Of a stretch of 64,000 nt of DNA, positions 35,694 through 45,367 are shown in pieces. Under the pieces are notes generated by a model. The model did no database searches. It was not told the DNA's origin and saw nothing but the letters and a program-made list of their open reading frames with translations. The position numbers were made by a program, and so were the translations under genes. Each line of letters starts with the position of its first letter. The first letter of the stretch is position 1. The stretch covers positions 21,923 to 85,922 of the forward strand of contig NZ_JTHP01000020.1 in the NCBI RefSeq assembly GCF_000943545.1, read 5' to 3'. This DNA comes from Paenibacillus terrae (GTDB lineage Bacteria; Bacillota; Bacilli; Paenibacillales; Paenibacillaceae).

Positions 35694-37097
35694 ATGAGAA
35701 AAAAGTGGTTTGTTTCATTACTGGCCATGCTGACGGTACTGGCTTTTCCGGTGGGGGCATTCGCTGCTGATGGTCCGACAAATATTCAGCTTCAAGCTGG
35801 ATTAAACACGGCGTTTACCTTCTTGGCATTTATTCTTGTGTTTTTCATGCAGGCGGGATTTGCATTGCTGGAGGCTGGCTCCACACGAATGAAGAATGCG
35901 GGGCATGTCGCTGGTAAAACGATACTCACCACGGGCGTTGCTGCATTGTCATTCTGGGCTCTCGGGTTCGGACTAGGCTTCGGTAACGATGGCGGCAACG
36001 GATTTATGGGGCTGACGGGTTTCTTCATGAGCGGCACGGATGCTGCTGTATCGTTTGACTCCCTTTCAGGTCTGGATGTTCCGATTACAATCATGTTTTT
36101 GTTCCACTTTGCTTTTGCTGCTGTGTCTCTTTCTATCGCATGTGGGGGAATGGCAGAGCGTGCAAAATTAAGTGTATACATCATTTTCGGTGTTTTGTTC
36201 TCCATCGTAATCTACCCGGTTGTAGCTCACTGGGTATGGGGCGGCGGCTGGCTTGGCAAGCTGGGCATGCAGGATTATGCCGGTTCGACGGTAGTCCATC
36301 TGACAGGCGCTACGGCGGCACTTGTCGCTACACTGCTGCTGAAACCGCGTTTGGGCAAGTTCAATAAAGACGGCAAGCCGAATATTATTCCTGGACATAA
36401 TCAGGTGTATTCCATACTGGGTGTTATTATTCTCTGGTTTGGCTGGTTCGGATTTAATCCGGGTAGTGCTGTATCGGCCATGAATGACGGTTTCTTCGGG
36501 TATGTAGCGGTAACCACGAATCTTGCTGCGGCGGCAGGTGGAGTATTTGCCCTGCTGGTATCCTGGATGGTCTATGGAAAAGCGGATATTCCGTCCATGC
36601 TGAACGGTGTACTGGCGGCTTTGGTCGCAATAACAGGGGCGTGCGCATTTGTAGCTCCTTGGGCGGCTCTGGTCATCGGTGCGGTAGCAGGGATTGTTAC
36701 CTTCTTCACAGCACAATGGTTTGAGCGTGCAAGAGTAGATGATCCGGTATATGCATTTTCCGTCCATGGTATTGCAGGGATGTGGGGTGCGATATCCACA
36801 GGATTGTTCGCTACTCCTGAGCTGGTGAAAATAACAGGTGTTGGTCAAGCCGGGCTATTCTATGGTGGCGGATTTACGCAATTGGGAGTACAGTTGCTTG
36901 GACTGGTAGGGACATTTGCTTTCGTATTCGTTATTTCCTTCATTATTCTGGGTGCGATGAAAGCCATTATGGGTATTCGTGTTACGGAAGAGGAAGAAAC
37001 GATGGGACTGGATATCAGTGAGCATGGTACGTACGGCTATCCTGAGCAAATGAAGTTGGTTGCCGAGGCTGAGAAGCGTTCTAGGACTGTAAGCTAA
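35694..37097 (+). CDS. amt: Ammonium transporter (Amt/NrgA family)
   Basis: A 467-residue Amt protein. A signal-like first segment ends FPVGAFAADG (possible cleavage), followed by 11 membrane helices. The family hallmarks are FALLEAGSTRMKNAG near residue 60, GGMAERAKLSVY, HWVWGGGWL, VHLTGATAALVA, and SVHGIAGMWGA with the pore His. It conducts ammonium into the cell. ATG 35694 follows GGGAGTG; the GTG at 35685 would overlap that site. No glnK/PII gene follows; instead a GlnD-like nucleotidyltransferase and an exonuclease do. GlnR-type boxes flank its promoter. Confidence 0.95.
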   Translation: MRKKWFVSLLAMLTVLAFPVGAFAADGPTNIQLQAGLNTAFTFLAFILVFFMQAGFALLEAGSTRMKNAGHVAGKTILTTGVAALSFWALGFGLGFGNDGGNGFMGLTGFFMSGTDAAVSFDSLSGLDVPITIMFLFHFAFAAVSLSIACGGMAERAKLSVYIIFGVLFSIVIYPVVAHWVWGGGWLGKLGMQDYAGSTVVHLTGATAALVATLLLKPRLGKFNKDGKPNIIPGHNQVYSILGVIILWFGWFGFNPGSAVSAMNDGFFGYVAVTTNLAAAAGGVFALLVSWMVYGKADIPSMLNGVLAALVAITGACAFVAPWAALVIGAVAGIVTFFTAQWFERARVDDPVYAFSVHGIAGMWGAISTGLFATPELVKITGVGQAGLFYGGGFTQLGVQLLGLVGTFAFVFVISFIILGAMKAIMGIRVTEEEETMGLDISEHGTYGYPEQMKLVAEAEKRSRTVS

Positions 37098-37145
37098 TAT
37101 GTAAAATATAAAGAGCCAGTATGGATGAGCGGAGGAGATGGAAGT

Positions 37146-38228
37146 ATGGAACTGCAAAATACGGCACCTTGGGTGAGTTCAGCCGAAGCGATTGATCATG
37201 CAGATACGCCTGAATCGCTAAGGCAGGCCAGGGTCGATTCTCAAAAATGGCTGCTGGCTTCCCAAGCCTCCGCTCCGTTATCAGACTGGTTACAAACGGC
37301 GAATGATATGCATGATCGCATTGCAGCCAGAGCTGTGCAAATGTGCGAAAAAGGGATGGTTGAGGATGGCTTCGGCCTTCCTCCCGTCCCTTACGCATTT
37401 ATAGCCTTCGGCAGCATGGGACGCTCGGAGTCGACGCTATGGAGTGACCAAGATAACGGTATGATTATTAGTGACACTGCATCTGTCGGGAAAGAATCAT
37501 ATTTTATGAAGTTCGGCCAGAGGATATCTGCAATGCTGGAATATTTGGGATATCCGAAATGTGAAGGGAAAGTGATGTGTTCAGAGCCGCTATGGCGCAA
37601 AACGTTGTCTGAGTGGCAGGAGCAGCTGGCAAAATGGTCCGATGATTTTGCATGGGAGCCGATTCGTTATCTGATTATCTCTTCTGATATGAGGCATATC
37701 GCTGGAGACGAGCAATTGTCAGCAGAATGGAAGCGGAGCTTTTATGCGTTGCTGCGCAAGCATCCGGATTTGCCTTCCGCGGTACTTAGGAACACGGTAA
37801 GGCATAAAGCGACACTTAATATTTTGGGTCAAATCGTTACCGAGCGCTTCGGGGAGCACGCGGGTGATTTTGATGTAAAATACGGTTTGTACATCCCATT
37901 GGTAAATGCAGTACGGTTTTGGGCTTTGCAGCACGGGGTGGAGGAGAGCTCTACGTTGAAAAGGCTCAGGCGGCTCGCGCTGCTGGAAGCAGCACCGTCA
38001 CCTTTGCTGGATGCTTGTGAGCGGGCCTTTCGGATCGCGCTACAGCTTCGGATGGCTACTCCGGTGCAGGAAAAGAACGGACTCTTAGTTAGCAAGGGTT
38101 ACCTTGCTGTCAAACCGTTGAAGCAAGGTAAGGGCTGGCATGAACTGCGCGAGGCGCTTTCGACGGTGCGGCGGCTACATCGCGCGCTGCAAAGACAGTT
38201 GCGGTTTACGGAAGGGAGAAGGTCATGA
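37146..38228 (+). CDS. DUF294-type nucleotidyltransferase (GlnD-like fold)
   Basis: A 360-residue protein made of a DUF294 nucleotidyltransferase domain (about residues 60-200) and a DUF294_C helical domain (about 220-355). The catalytic pattern FGSMGRSESTLWSDQDNGM matches the GSxGR...SDxD polymerase-beta-type site shared with GlnD uridylyltransferase. The CBS and cNMP-binding domains often fused in Proteobacteria are absent. ATG 37146 is chosen for the GGAGG at 37131. It starts 48 nt after amt and overlaps the exonuclease gene by 4 bp (ATGA), so the three genes are one operon. Substrate unknown. Confidence 0.85.
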   Translation: MELQNTAPWVSSAEAIDHADTPESLRQARVDSQKWLLASQASAPLSDWLQTANDMHDRIAARAVQMCEKGMVEDGFGLPPVPYAFIAFGSMGRSESTLWSDQDNGMIISDTASVGKESYFMKFGQRISAMLEYLGYPKCEGKVMCSEPLWRKTLSEWQEQLAKWSDDFAWEPIRYLIISSDMRHIAGDEQLSAEWKRSFYALLRKHPDLPSAVLRNTVRHKATLNILGQIVTERFGEHAGDFDVKYGLYIPLVNAVRFWALQHGVEESSTLKRLRRLALLEAAPSPLLDACERAFRIALQLRMATPVQEKNGLLVSKGYLAVKPLKQGKGWHELREALSTVRRLHRALQRQLRFTEGRRS

Positions 38229-38962
38229 AGGAACCAGCGCAGGGAGGCGGCTTTTGGAGCGCTCTTCGCAGAGGAGGGGTACCGTCGGCCATCGCTTCAG
38301 TGATGGGAGCTCCTACGGCTCAGCAGATGGCCTTTATCCGTTCCTTAACTCGGGAGCAACGGCGCTCTGAGGTATTGCGAACCCCGCTGGAGCGTTTGGA
38401 AACGGTTGTTTTTGACTTGGAAACTACGGGATTTTCAGCGCAGCATGGAGATGAAATTTTATCGTTCGGTGCGATTCGGGTTGTTGGGGATACGATAATG
38501 GAAAAAGAGCAATTTTACACGCTTGTCAATCCACGTACGGCCATTCCTGAGCACATTACGGAGCTTACCGGGATTACCCGGGAAATGACGGATGAGGCTT
38601 TGCCGCTTATGGATGGGCTGCATGACTTTATGTCCTTTGTAGGGGGACGGGTGCTTGTAGCGCATGCCAGTGCTCATGACAAGGCATTTTTGAATGCAGC
38701 GTTGTGGAAAACCTCTAAAGTGCAACTGACCCACCGTGTTTTGGATACGATGATGCTTGCCAAATGGCTGGAACCGCAGCAGCACCAAACGTACAGTTTG
38801 GATGAGCTGCTGACCTATCAGGGCATACCGATTCAGGGAAGGCATCATGCGTTAGAGGACGCGAAAATGACGGCAAAGCTGTGGGTGGCGTACGTTCAGG
38901 AAATGCTGAAGCGTAATGTGACCAATTTGGCAGATGTGTATGCTCATTTAAGCCATGCCTGA
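38225..38962 (+). CDS. DnaQ-like 3'-5' exonuclease (DEDDh)
   Basis: A 245-residue exonuclease with an N-terminal ~55-residue extension. ExoI is VFDLETTGFS (DxE), ExoII is VAHASAHDKAFL, ExoIII is HHALEDAKMTA (HxxxxD), so all four acidic residues and the His are present. It resembles the DNA polymerase III epsilon domain family used in proofreading or RNA trimming. Its ATG overlaps the stop of the DUF294 gene, a pairing seen in other bacteria as well (recalled). A terminator lies downstream at 39001. Confidence 0.92.
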   Translation: MKEPAQGGGFWSALRRGGVPSAIASVMGAPTAQQMAFIRSLTREQRRSEVLRTPLERLETVVFDLETTGFSAQHGDEILSFGAIRVVGDTIMEKEQFYTLVNPRTAIPEHITELTGITREMTDEALPLMDGLHDFMSFVGGRVLVAHASAHDKAFLNAALWKTSKVQLTHRVLDTMMLAKWLEPQQHQTYSLDELLTYQGIPIQGRHHALEDAKMTAKLWVAYVQEMLKRNVTNLADVYAHLSHA

Positions 38963-39000
38963 TCCAGTACAAGGTACAAGTTTCAATATAGAACAACATT

Positions 39001-39040
39001 ACAGCAAGTCTGCGATCATTCGTGGGTTTGCTGTTTTTTT
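39001..39040 (+). terminator. Intrinsic terminator of the amt operon
   Basis: A 15-bp stem starting ACAGCAA and ending TTGCTGT (several G-U pairs), TCAT loop, then seven Ts. Confidence 0.85.
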
Positions 39041-39137
39041 GCCTCTGTATAGATTGGAAGGGTTAGAGGTGGGAGTAGAAGGGGCACCATATGGAGAAGG
39101 TGAGAGTAATCCAGATGAAAGGCCGGGTGATTGGACT

Positions 39138-39803
39138 GTGAAAAAAGTTGTTTTTATTAAATTCCTGATGGTTATGCTGGTGGTAGGAGTAGCTTCATGG
39201 GGAGTAGAAACAAACATGACTTATACTTATGCGGCAAGCGTAGCGGCTAAAAATGTGCAAACTCAGGAGGAAAATGAGGACGGAGAAAGACTTGAAGCTG
39301 GCAAAGGGGTAGATACAGAGTTAGATACTATAGAAGTGATGCAAAAGATACAGCCTGGTCAACCGCTTCCTTCTATGATTTTAAAAGGTTTGGACGGCAA
39401 ATCCTACAATATGGGAGTCAAGCGCGACAAAGCGCTGGTAATTAGCTTCTGGGCCTCATGGTGCGATCCGTGCCGTTTGGAGGCACCTGTACTGAATGAG
39501 CTATATAGCAAGTACAAGCACGATGTGGACGTATATGGTATTAATGTAACACGCTATGATCGGTTGGAGGATGTGCAAAAGTTTTTCCACTCCCTAAAGC
39601 TCCAATTTCCAGTTTTGCTTGATGAGCAAGGGGCGCTGTTTGAACGGTTTGGGGGTGCGGCTTTCCCAACTCATGTCATGGTTGACCGTCATGGGCAGGT
39701 ACGTGAAATCATAATCGGCATGCTCAGCGAAGGGGAGCTGGAACGAAAAATAGAGTTGCTGCAAAAAAAAGACGGTGCCTTTGAGGTCCGAATAGACCGC
39801 TAA
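39138..39803 (+). CDS. Membrane-anchored TlpA/ResA-like thiol-disulfide oxidoreductase
   Basis: A 221-residue thioredoxin-fold protein with one N-terminal membrane segment (FIKFLMVMLVVGVASWG) and an acidic linker. The domain starts near residue 85 with LPSMILKGLDGK. The active site is WASWCDPCRLEAP (CxxC) and the cis-Pro segment AAFPTHVMVD. It would reduce extracytoplasmic disulfides, for example during cytochrome c or spore-coat maturation. GTG 39138 with GGGTGA upstream is preferred; the frame is open back to 38955 across a terminator, which is not credible as coding. Confidence 0.88.
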   Translation: MKKVVFIKFLMVMLVVGVASWGVETNMTYTYAASVAAKNVQTQEENEDGERLEAGKGVDTELDTIEVMQKIQPGQPLPSMILKGLDGKSYNMGVKRDKALVISFWASWCDPCRLEAPVLNELYSKYKHDVDVYGINVTRYDRLEDVQKFFHSLKLQFPVLLDEQGALFERFGGAAFPTHVMVDRHGQVREIIIGMLSEGELERKIELLQKKDGAFEVRIDR

Positions 39804-39839
39804 AGACACCGCTTATTAACAATATAAGCACTTATCAAA

Positions 39840-41456
39840 TCAGTGATTTACCAGTCCTTGAGGCGATAGGTCGGTCTGCTGATTTTTCGGAGACGGTGCT
39901 TCCAGCAACGCATAACGGAAACTGTCCACCAGTGCTTCCCAGCTGGCTTCAATTACATTTTCGGATACGCCCACGTTACTCCAGACGTCCTCGTAATTTT
40001 TGGATTCAATGAGCACACGTACCTTGGCAGCGGTGGCATCTTTTTCGTCAAGTACACGTACTTTGTAGTCAGCCAGATGCATATCCCGCAGTGCCGGAAA
40101 ATATTGAGAAAGGGCTTTACGCAGTGCATTATCGAGTGCGTTGACTGGACCGTTGCCTTCGGCAGCAGTATAAACGCTTGTGCCTGCAACATTCAGCTTC
40201 AAGAACGCTTCGGATACAACTGGACGGCCCGCTGTTTTCTCCACAAGCACCTTGAAGGACTCAAACGAGAACATTTCCTTCACTTCACCGCCCGCTTCAC
40301 GAATGAGCAGCTCCAGTGAAGCATCGGCTCCTTCAAACTGGTAGCCCTGATGCTCCAGCTCCTTAATGCGGCTGATGACGCCACGGGCCTCATTGCTGGA
40401 CGGATCAAGGGTAATACCCAGTTCCTGCGCTTTGGACACAACATTGCTTTGTCCGGCTAGTTCAGAGACCAGCACCCGTTGCTTGTTGCCCACCAGTTCG
40501 GGGGCGATGTGCTCATAGGTTCGCGAGTCGCGCAGAATAGCTGACACGTGGATACCGCCCTTGTGAGCAAAGGCAGCATTACCGACATAAGGCTGGTTCA
40601 CAGGCAAATTCACGTTGGCGACTTCGCTGACAAAGCGGGCCGTGTTGTGAAGCTGCTTTAGTTTGTCGGAGTCCAAACAATCGTAGCCGAGCTTGAGCTG
40701 CAAATTTGGAATGACGGAGCATAAATTAGCGTTACCACAACGCTCGCCGTATCCGTTAATCGTACCTTGAATTTGTCTCGCGCCTGCTTGCACTGCACTC
40801 AGTGTATTGGCAACAGCCAATTCGCAGTCATTGTGTGTGTGAATGCCCAACCGTGACCTTGTCAGCTGGCTTTGCAGTATGTTGACAATTTCCTGTATTT
40901 CATGCGGCATGGTACCGCCGTTAGTATCGCACATGACGAGCCAATCTGCGCCTGCTTCTTCTGCTTTTTTCATGACCGCGAGTGCGTATTCGGGATTATT
41001 TTTATATCCGTCAAAAAAATGCTCGGCATCAAAAATAACCTCCATGCCCCCTTGCTTTAAAAAGGCGATGGAGTCGTAAATCATGGACAGATTTTCTTCG
41101 AGGGTCGTCTGTAAGGCTGTGTGTACATGAAAATCCCATGATTTGCCGACGAGAGTAGCCGCTTGAGCGCCGGATTCCAGAATCCGTTGCAAATTGGCAT
41201 CCTGTGCCGCTATGCTATCTTTACGGCGTGTGCTGCCGAAGGCGACAATCTTTGCCTGAAGTCCCAGCTCTTGCACTCGTTTGAAAAATTCGATATCCTT
41301 GCTGTTACTCCCGGGAATCCCGCCTTCAATATAATGAACACCGAGATCATCGAGTTTTTTGGCGATTTTCAATTTGTCGTCAGCAGACAAGCTAATTCCT
41401 TCTCCTTGAGTTCCGTCGCGCAGTGTTGTATCGAAGATAGAGATAGCGGTGGACAT
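39840..41456 (-). CDS. cimA: (R)-citramalate synthase
   Basis: A 538-residue HMGL-like enzyme that condenses pyruvate and acetyl-CoA to (R)-citramalate, a threonine-independent route to 2-oxobutyrate and isoleucine. The catalytic domain starts SIFDTTLRDGTQGEGISLS, the metal-binding HTHNDCELAVANTL is present, and the C-terminal ~130 residues form the LeuA-type allosteric dimer domain. The long form and the GIPGSNSKD segment fit TIGR00977 rather than 2-isopropylmalate synthase. GGAGG precedes the ATG. No T-box or other leader was recognised upstream. Monocistronic here, away from other branched-chain genes. Confidence 0.9.
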   Translation of the reverse strand: MSTAISIFDTTLRDGTQGEGISLSADDKLKIAKKLDDLGVHYIEGGIPGSNSKDIEFFKRVQELGLQAKIVAFGSTRRKDSIAAQDANLQRILESGAQAATLVGKSWDFHVHTALQTTLEENLSMIYDSIAFLKQGGMEVIFDAEHFFDGYKNNPEYALAVMKKAEEAGADWLVMCDTNGGTMPHEIQEIVNILQSQLTRSRLGIHTHNDCELAVANTLSAVQAGARQIQGTINGYGERCGNANLCSVIPNLQLKLGYDCLDSDKLKQLHNTARFVSEVANVNLPVNQPYVGNAAFAHKGGIHVSAILRDSRTYEHIAPELVGNKQRVLVSELAGQSNVVSKAQELGITLDPSSNEARGVISRIKELEHQGYQFEGADASLELLIREAGGEVKEMFSFESFKVLVEKTAGRPVVSEAFLKLNVAGTSVYTAAEGNGPVNALDNALRKALSQYFPALRDMHLADYKVRVLDEKDATAAKVRVLIESKNYEDVWSNVGVSENVIEASWEALVDSFRYALLEAPSPKNQQTDLSPQGLVNH

Positions 41457-41701
41457 GAGGACTCCTCCTTCGCGGATTGCATAGATTGGTAGTGCTTTGC
41501 TTTTTTAAGCAGCTTATTTAATGATTTAACGCGTGAAAATAGAAAAGTATCAACCTGCCTTGATTCGTATGATTTTTGATTATATCAACTTATGACTTCA
41601 AATGTAATATATAAATATCATTTTTGACCGCAAACCTTTAATTTCATGTAAAATAGGGCATAGAATCATTTTATAATTTATAGTTAAAAGAAGGGTTGAG
41701 C

Positions 41702-42982
41702 GTGAGAGACGTCAGTGCTTATTATCCGGTTGGTGGGCGGGTTATTCTGCATGTCGATATGAACGCATTTTATTGTTCTGTTCATGCAGCGGAGGAACCG
41801 GAGAAATACAAGGGTTTACCTACCGCCGTCGCGGGCAGCAGTGAGCTGCGCAGAGGAGTAATCGTAACCTGCTCCTATGAAGCCCGGCGATTGGGCATCT
41901 CAACAGGGATGGTCGTCCAGCAAGCCCGGCGGATTTGTCCGCAGCTTATCGTGATTCAGCCTGATTTTCACCTGTACCGTCGTTATTCCAAAGCTTTTAT
42001 GAGCATTGCTTATTCGTATACGCCTATGTTGGAGGCAACTTCAATTGATGAATGTTATCTGGACATTACAGGTTCCAGGCAGTTTGGAACGCCTATGGAG
42101 ATCGCGGAGGAAATTCAGAGCAGAGTAGCTGACGAACTGGGACTGCCCTGCTCCATCGGTGTGGCACCCAACAAGTTGCTGGCCAAAATGGCCTCTGACC
42201 TGAAAAAGCCACGCGGGATATCTGTTTTGCGCTTGCGCGATGTACCCAATATTTTGTGGAATCTTCCCTGTGGTCAATTGTTTGGTGTGGGACGAAAAAC
42301 AGCCGACAAGCTTCGGCAAATGAACATTCGCACCATTGGCCAATTGGCCAAGGCGGACGAGCATATGCTGATCGGCGTATTTGGCGTGACTGGCTCGTGG
42401 TTAAAGCTGGCTGCTAACGGGATTAATCATTCTCCGGTCAATACTGAGCGGGAGCCGAACAAGTCCATCGGACACACCACCACCTTGCCCATGGATGTGG
42501 TGAAGCTGGAGGAAGCCCAACGAGTGCTTCTCAATATCAGCGATCAGGTAGCCCGCCGGCTTCGACGGCATGGCATGCTGGCAGGAGGTATTCAATTGAC
42601 AATTCGGACGCCGGAGATGAAGACCTTTACGCGTTCTCAGGTAAGGAGTATTCCTACGGAAAGTGCAGAGGACATATATAAGGAAGCTTGTGCGCTGTAT
42701 CGGCGGCATTGGGGAGAGGACAAACCTGTGCGCTTGCTGGGAATTACGCTTCAGCAGTTAGTCCCGAAGGAAGAAGCTGCCGTTCAAATGGATCTTTTTG
42801 AATACAAGGACCAGCCCAAAAAGGAAAGCTTGCTGAAGACAATGGATGCGCTACGGGACAAGTTTGGCGAAAATGCAGTTCTGACCGCCGGGATGCTGGG
42901 AGATGACCCTTCGGTACTTCTTCGGAACTCCAAGCTGCGCGGAACTTCGCTGCAAAAAGACAATCTCCAGACGCCTGAGTAA
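41702..42982 (+). CDS. dinB: DNA polymerase IV (Y family)
   Basis: A 426-residue error-prone DNA polymerase. Palm residues are in HVDMNAFYCSVH (about residue 19) and SIDECYLDITG; the helix-hairpin-helix thumb region reads FGVGRKTADKLRQM. A beta-clamp motif VQMDLF lies near residue 362 and the C-terminus is long and basic. It bypasses DNA lesions. The GTG at 41702 fits the AGAAGGG site better than the TTG at 41696. No LexA box was recognised upstream, but I could not scan systematically. Confidence 0.93.
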   Translation: MRDVSAYYPVGGRVILHVDMNAFYCSVHAAEEPEKYKGLPTAVAGSSELRRGVIVTCSYEARRLGISTGMVVQQARRICPQLIVIQPDFHLYRRYSKAFMSIAYSYTPMLEATSIDECYLDITGSRQFGTPMEIAEEIQSRVADELGLPCSIGVAPNKLLAKMASDLKKPRGISVLRLRDVPNILWNLPCGQLFGVGRKTADKLRQMNIRTIGQLAKADEHMLIGVFGVTGSWLKLAANGINHSPVNTEREPNKSIGHTTTLPMDVVKLEEAQRVLLNISDQVARRLRRHGMLAGGIQLTIRTPEMKTFTRSQVRSIPTESAEDIYKEACALYRRHWGEDKPVRLLGITLQQLVPKEEAAVQMDLFEYKDQPKKESLLKTMDALRDKFGENAVLTAGMLGDDPSVLLRNSKLRGTSLQKDNLQTPE

Positions 42983-43120
42983 ACTTTTTGGTGGATTTGT
43001 GTAAAGCAACGGAGGCATACGTTATAAGTATTTTTTGCATAAAGGATCAATGAAAATAATTTGTAATAATTTATTGTTTGTATTAATATGTGAATAGAAT
43101 GCAAAAGCTGGTTTGTTTGA

Positions 43121-43387
<267 letters not shown>

Positions 43388-43404
43388 GTCTACTTGGATA
43401 GGCA

Positions 43405-43466
43405 CAGCACCGACAGCACACTTTGCCGTACAACGGTGAAAAGGTGCTGTCGGTGCTGTTTTTTTT
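43405..43466 (+). terminator. Intrinsic terminator of the ferredoxin gene
   Basis: Perfect 15-bp stem CAGCACCGACAGCAC / GTGCTGTCGGTGCTG, then eight Ts. Confidence 0.92.
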
Positions 43467-43544
43467 ATGTGCTATCCATATGATCTATTTTGGCCGATAT
43501 ACATAGTAAATAATAGGGCAAGACTACACGATCAGGAGGATCCG

Positions 43545-44975
43545 ATGAATCATTCGCCTCATCTTAAATCGTATGTAAAAATGCACCCTGATAATAAAAT
43601 GGCTTGGTATTTGCTCGGAAAAGAGTATGAGAGCAGCGGTCAGGAGGGCAAAGCAAATTATTGCTTCAATCGCGCGGGGGAAGTGTTCGAAGCCTTCGAG
43701 CATAAACAGATTCCGGCAGACGTATGGATGGAGTATCAGGATAAACTGGTTCAGATGTCTAAGGAGAAGGCGCGGAGAACGGCTCGAACGCGTTATTTGT
43801 TAACTACGTTGATGGTACTTCTTCTAATATGGGTGCCTTCAGCCAATTCGCCGGGCCATTCGAGGGAAAGTGCATCCGTTCCGTCAGGAACAGAGCCTGT
43901 GGCAGCCGACAATGTCCAAGTGGCAGGAGTACAGACTTCTGACCCGAATGAAGTGGCTCAGATCGGTGGGCCTGGTGCTGGTGGCGTGTTTACGGCCCAA
44001 GCGCGCACAGGCAGTTCAGCAGGAACGGCACTTGCAGATATGTTGGCAAAGGCTAGTCGTCTACCAGCCAAGACCACAGTGCTGGGCATGGAGCAAAGCG
44101 GTTCTTGGATGCTCTGGAGAGATCGTATGCAGCCGCTGCTTAGCTTACAAAACAAAGGAAATGGAGGCTTGGCTGTCCAGTCTTACGACGCAGCAGCGTG
44201 TGCTTGTAAGCCGTCTGACAGTGAAAAGCTTCGAAAAGCAGGTCTGCAATGGGCTGTGGGACAGGAAGAACTGGCTGTGCTGAATAGCTCCATGCGTGCT
44301 TTTCGTACGCAGCATCAACGTCTTCCTCAAAGTCTCGATGAGCTGACCGGAAGCTTTCCGGATAATATGATGTACGGTACGACAGACGGAATGAAGAAGG
44401 CTTTTACACCTATGCGTAATTTACTTGCTTCACAGGGACAGAGGGCTGAAGGAGCAGCAAGTCAACAAGCTGGCTCGTCGGCTGAAAGCAGTCCTTTGCT
44501 GGCGTCGTCGCTGTATGGAGGGCCTTTTCTGGGGCAGCCGTTGCGGATTGTGGTAGACAAGTCGAAACACAGGCTCGGTTTGGTGAGTGGCAATGTGCTG
44601 ATCCGCAATTATCCTATCGGATTGGGTGGAGATCGAACTCCGGAAGGGAAGTTTGTTATTACGGATAAAGTTGTAAATCCGAACGGTAAGTCCAACGGTG
44701 AGTTTGGCAGCCGAGGTATGCAGCTGTCTGCAACGAATTATGCCATCCATGGCACCAACGAGTCGGACAGCATTGGCAAAAATGAGTCGCTAGGCTGCGT
44801 TCGCATGGGCAAAGAGGATGTGGAGGAGTTATTTGCTCTCGTACCTTCAGGTACAGAGGTGGTCATTGGTAACGGGGGACTGCCTGGTCAAGTGCTTGTA
44901 CCTGGCTCCCATTTTACGACTGAGCCGCAGCACGACCAGACCAATCCCCGCAAAACCTATCACTGGCTAAATTAG
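43545..44975 (+). CDS. L,D-transpeptidase (YkuD) with membrane anchor
   Basis: A 476-residue cell-wall enzyme. Residues 1-80 look TPR-like (YLLGKEYESSGQEGKANYCF), one membrane helix follows at about 90-105 (YLLTTLMVLLLIWV), then a long Ala/Gly/Ser/Gln-rich extracellular linker to about 320, and the YkuD domain at about 335-455. The catalytic motif is HGTNESDSIG...SLGCVRM. It would form 3-3 crosslinks or modify peptidoglycan, perhaps in spores. ATG 43545 follows AGGAGG; the longer frame from 43467 begins right at the ferredoxin terminator and is rejected. Confidence 0.9.
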   Translation: MNHSPHLKSYVKMHPDNKMAWYLLGKEYESSGQEGKANYCFNRAGEVFEAFEHKQIPADVWMEYQDKLVQMSKEKARRTARTRYLLTTLMVLLLIWVPSANSPGHSRESASVPSGTEPVAADNVQVAGVQTSDPNEVAQIGGPGAGGVFTAQARTGSSAGTALADMLAKASRLPAKTTVLGMEQSGSWMLWRDRMQPLLSLQNKGNGGLAVQSYDAAACACKPSDSEKLRKAGLQWAVGQEELAVLNSSMRAFRTQHQRLPQSLDELTGSFPDNMMYGTTDGMKKAFTPMRNLLASQGQRAEGAASQQAGSSAESSPLLASSLYGGPFLGQPLRIVVDKSKHRLGLVSGNVLIRNYPIGLGGDRTPEGKFVITDKVVNPNGKSNGEFGSRGMQLSATNYAIHGTNESDSIGKNESLGCVRMGKEDVEELFALVPSGTEVVIGNGGLPGQVLVPGSHFTTEPQHDQTNPRKTYHWLN

Positions 44976-45001
44976 CTTTAGATGCTATTGCTACATGAAG
45001 T

Positions 45002-45148
45002 TTAACGATTTCCTGCTTGTGCCAAAACAACGACCAGAACAATCACAATGATGAGGAGAACAAAACTGACGGCGGTCCATACAATCGCTTTCTTGTTCAC
45101 CTCGTCCTTTTTCTTTTGCAGACTTGGCGGCTTGCGCTTGGTCTTCAT
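45002..45148 (-). CDS. 48-residue single-helix membrane protein
   Basis: A small gene reading MKTKRKPPSLQKKKDEVNKK, then a membrane helix (about residues 22-44, rich in Val/Ile/Leu), ending LAQAGNR. AGAGGGAT lies 8 nt before the ATG. The basic cytoplasmic start and the hydrophobic helix look real rather than random. No family recognised. It lies alone between convergent L,D-transpeptidase and divergent pyrD. Confidence 0.6.
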   Translation of the reverse strand: MKTKRKPPSLQKKKDEVNKKAIVWTAVSFVLLIIVIVLVVVLAQAGNR

Positions 45149-45367
45149 ATCGGCAATCCCTCTTTTCTGACGGGCTATAGCCCTGTCTTACTATGTCCAT
45201 TGTAAATGGTTTGATTATACATTTTCAATGACATCTCCATGACAAACGAATTGTTCCTGATACTGCACGTCGCAAATTACTTTCTTTTTGGTATGGAAAA
45301 AGCTAAACTATTTTGTAGAGATGTTTTTTTAGGATTGCGCAAGGGCATAGAACGGAGTGGATGAATC

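Noticed and set aside
41457..41701. T-box or LexA box between cimA and dinB
   Set aside because: No T-box AGGGTGG-type core and no clear Bacillus-type LexA site (CGAAC-N4-GTTCG) on reading.
43467..43544. Upstream extension of the L,D-transpeptidase frame
   Set aside because: Begins at the ferredoxin terminator and lacks a ribosome site; ATG 43545 with AGGAGG is clear.
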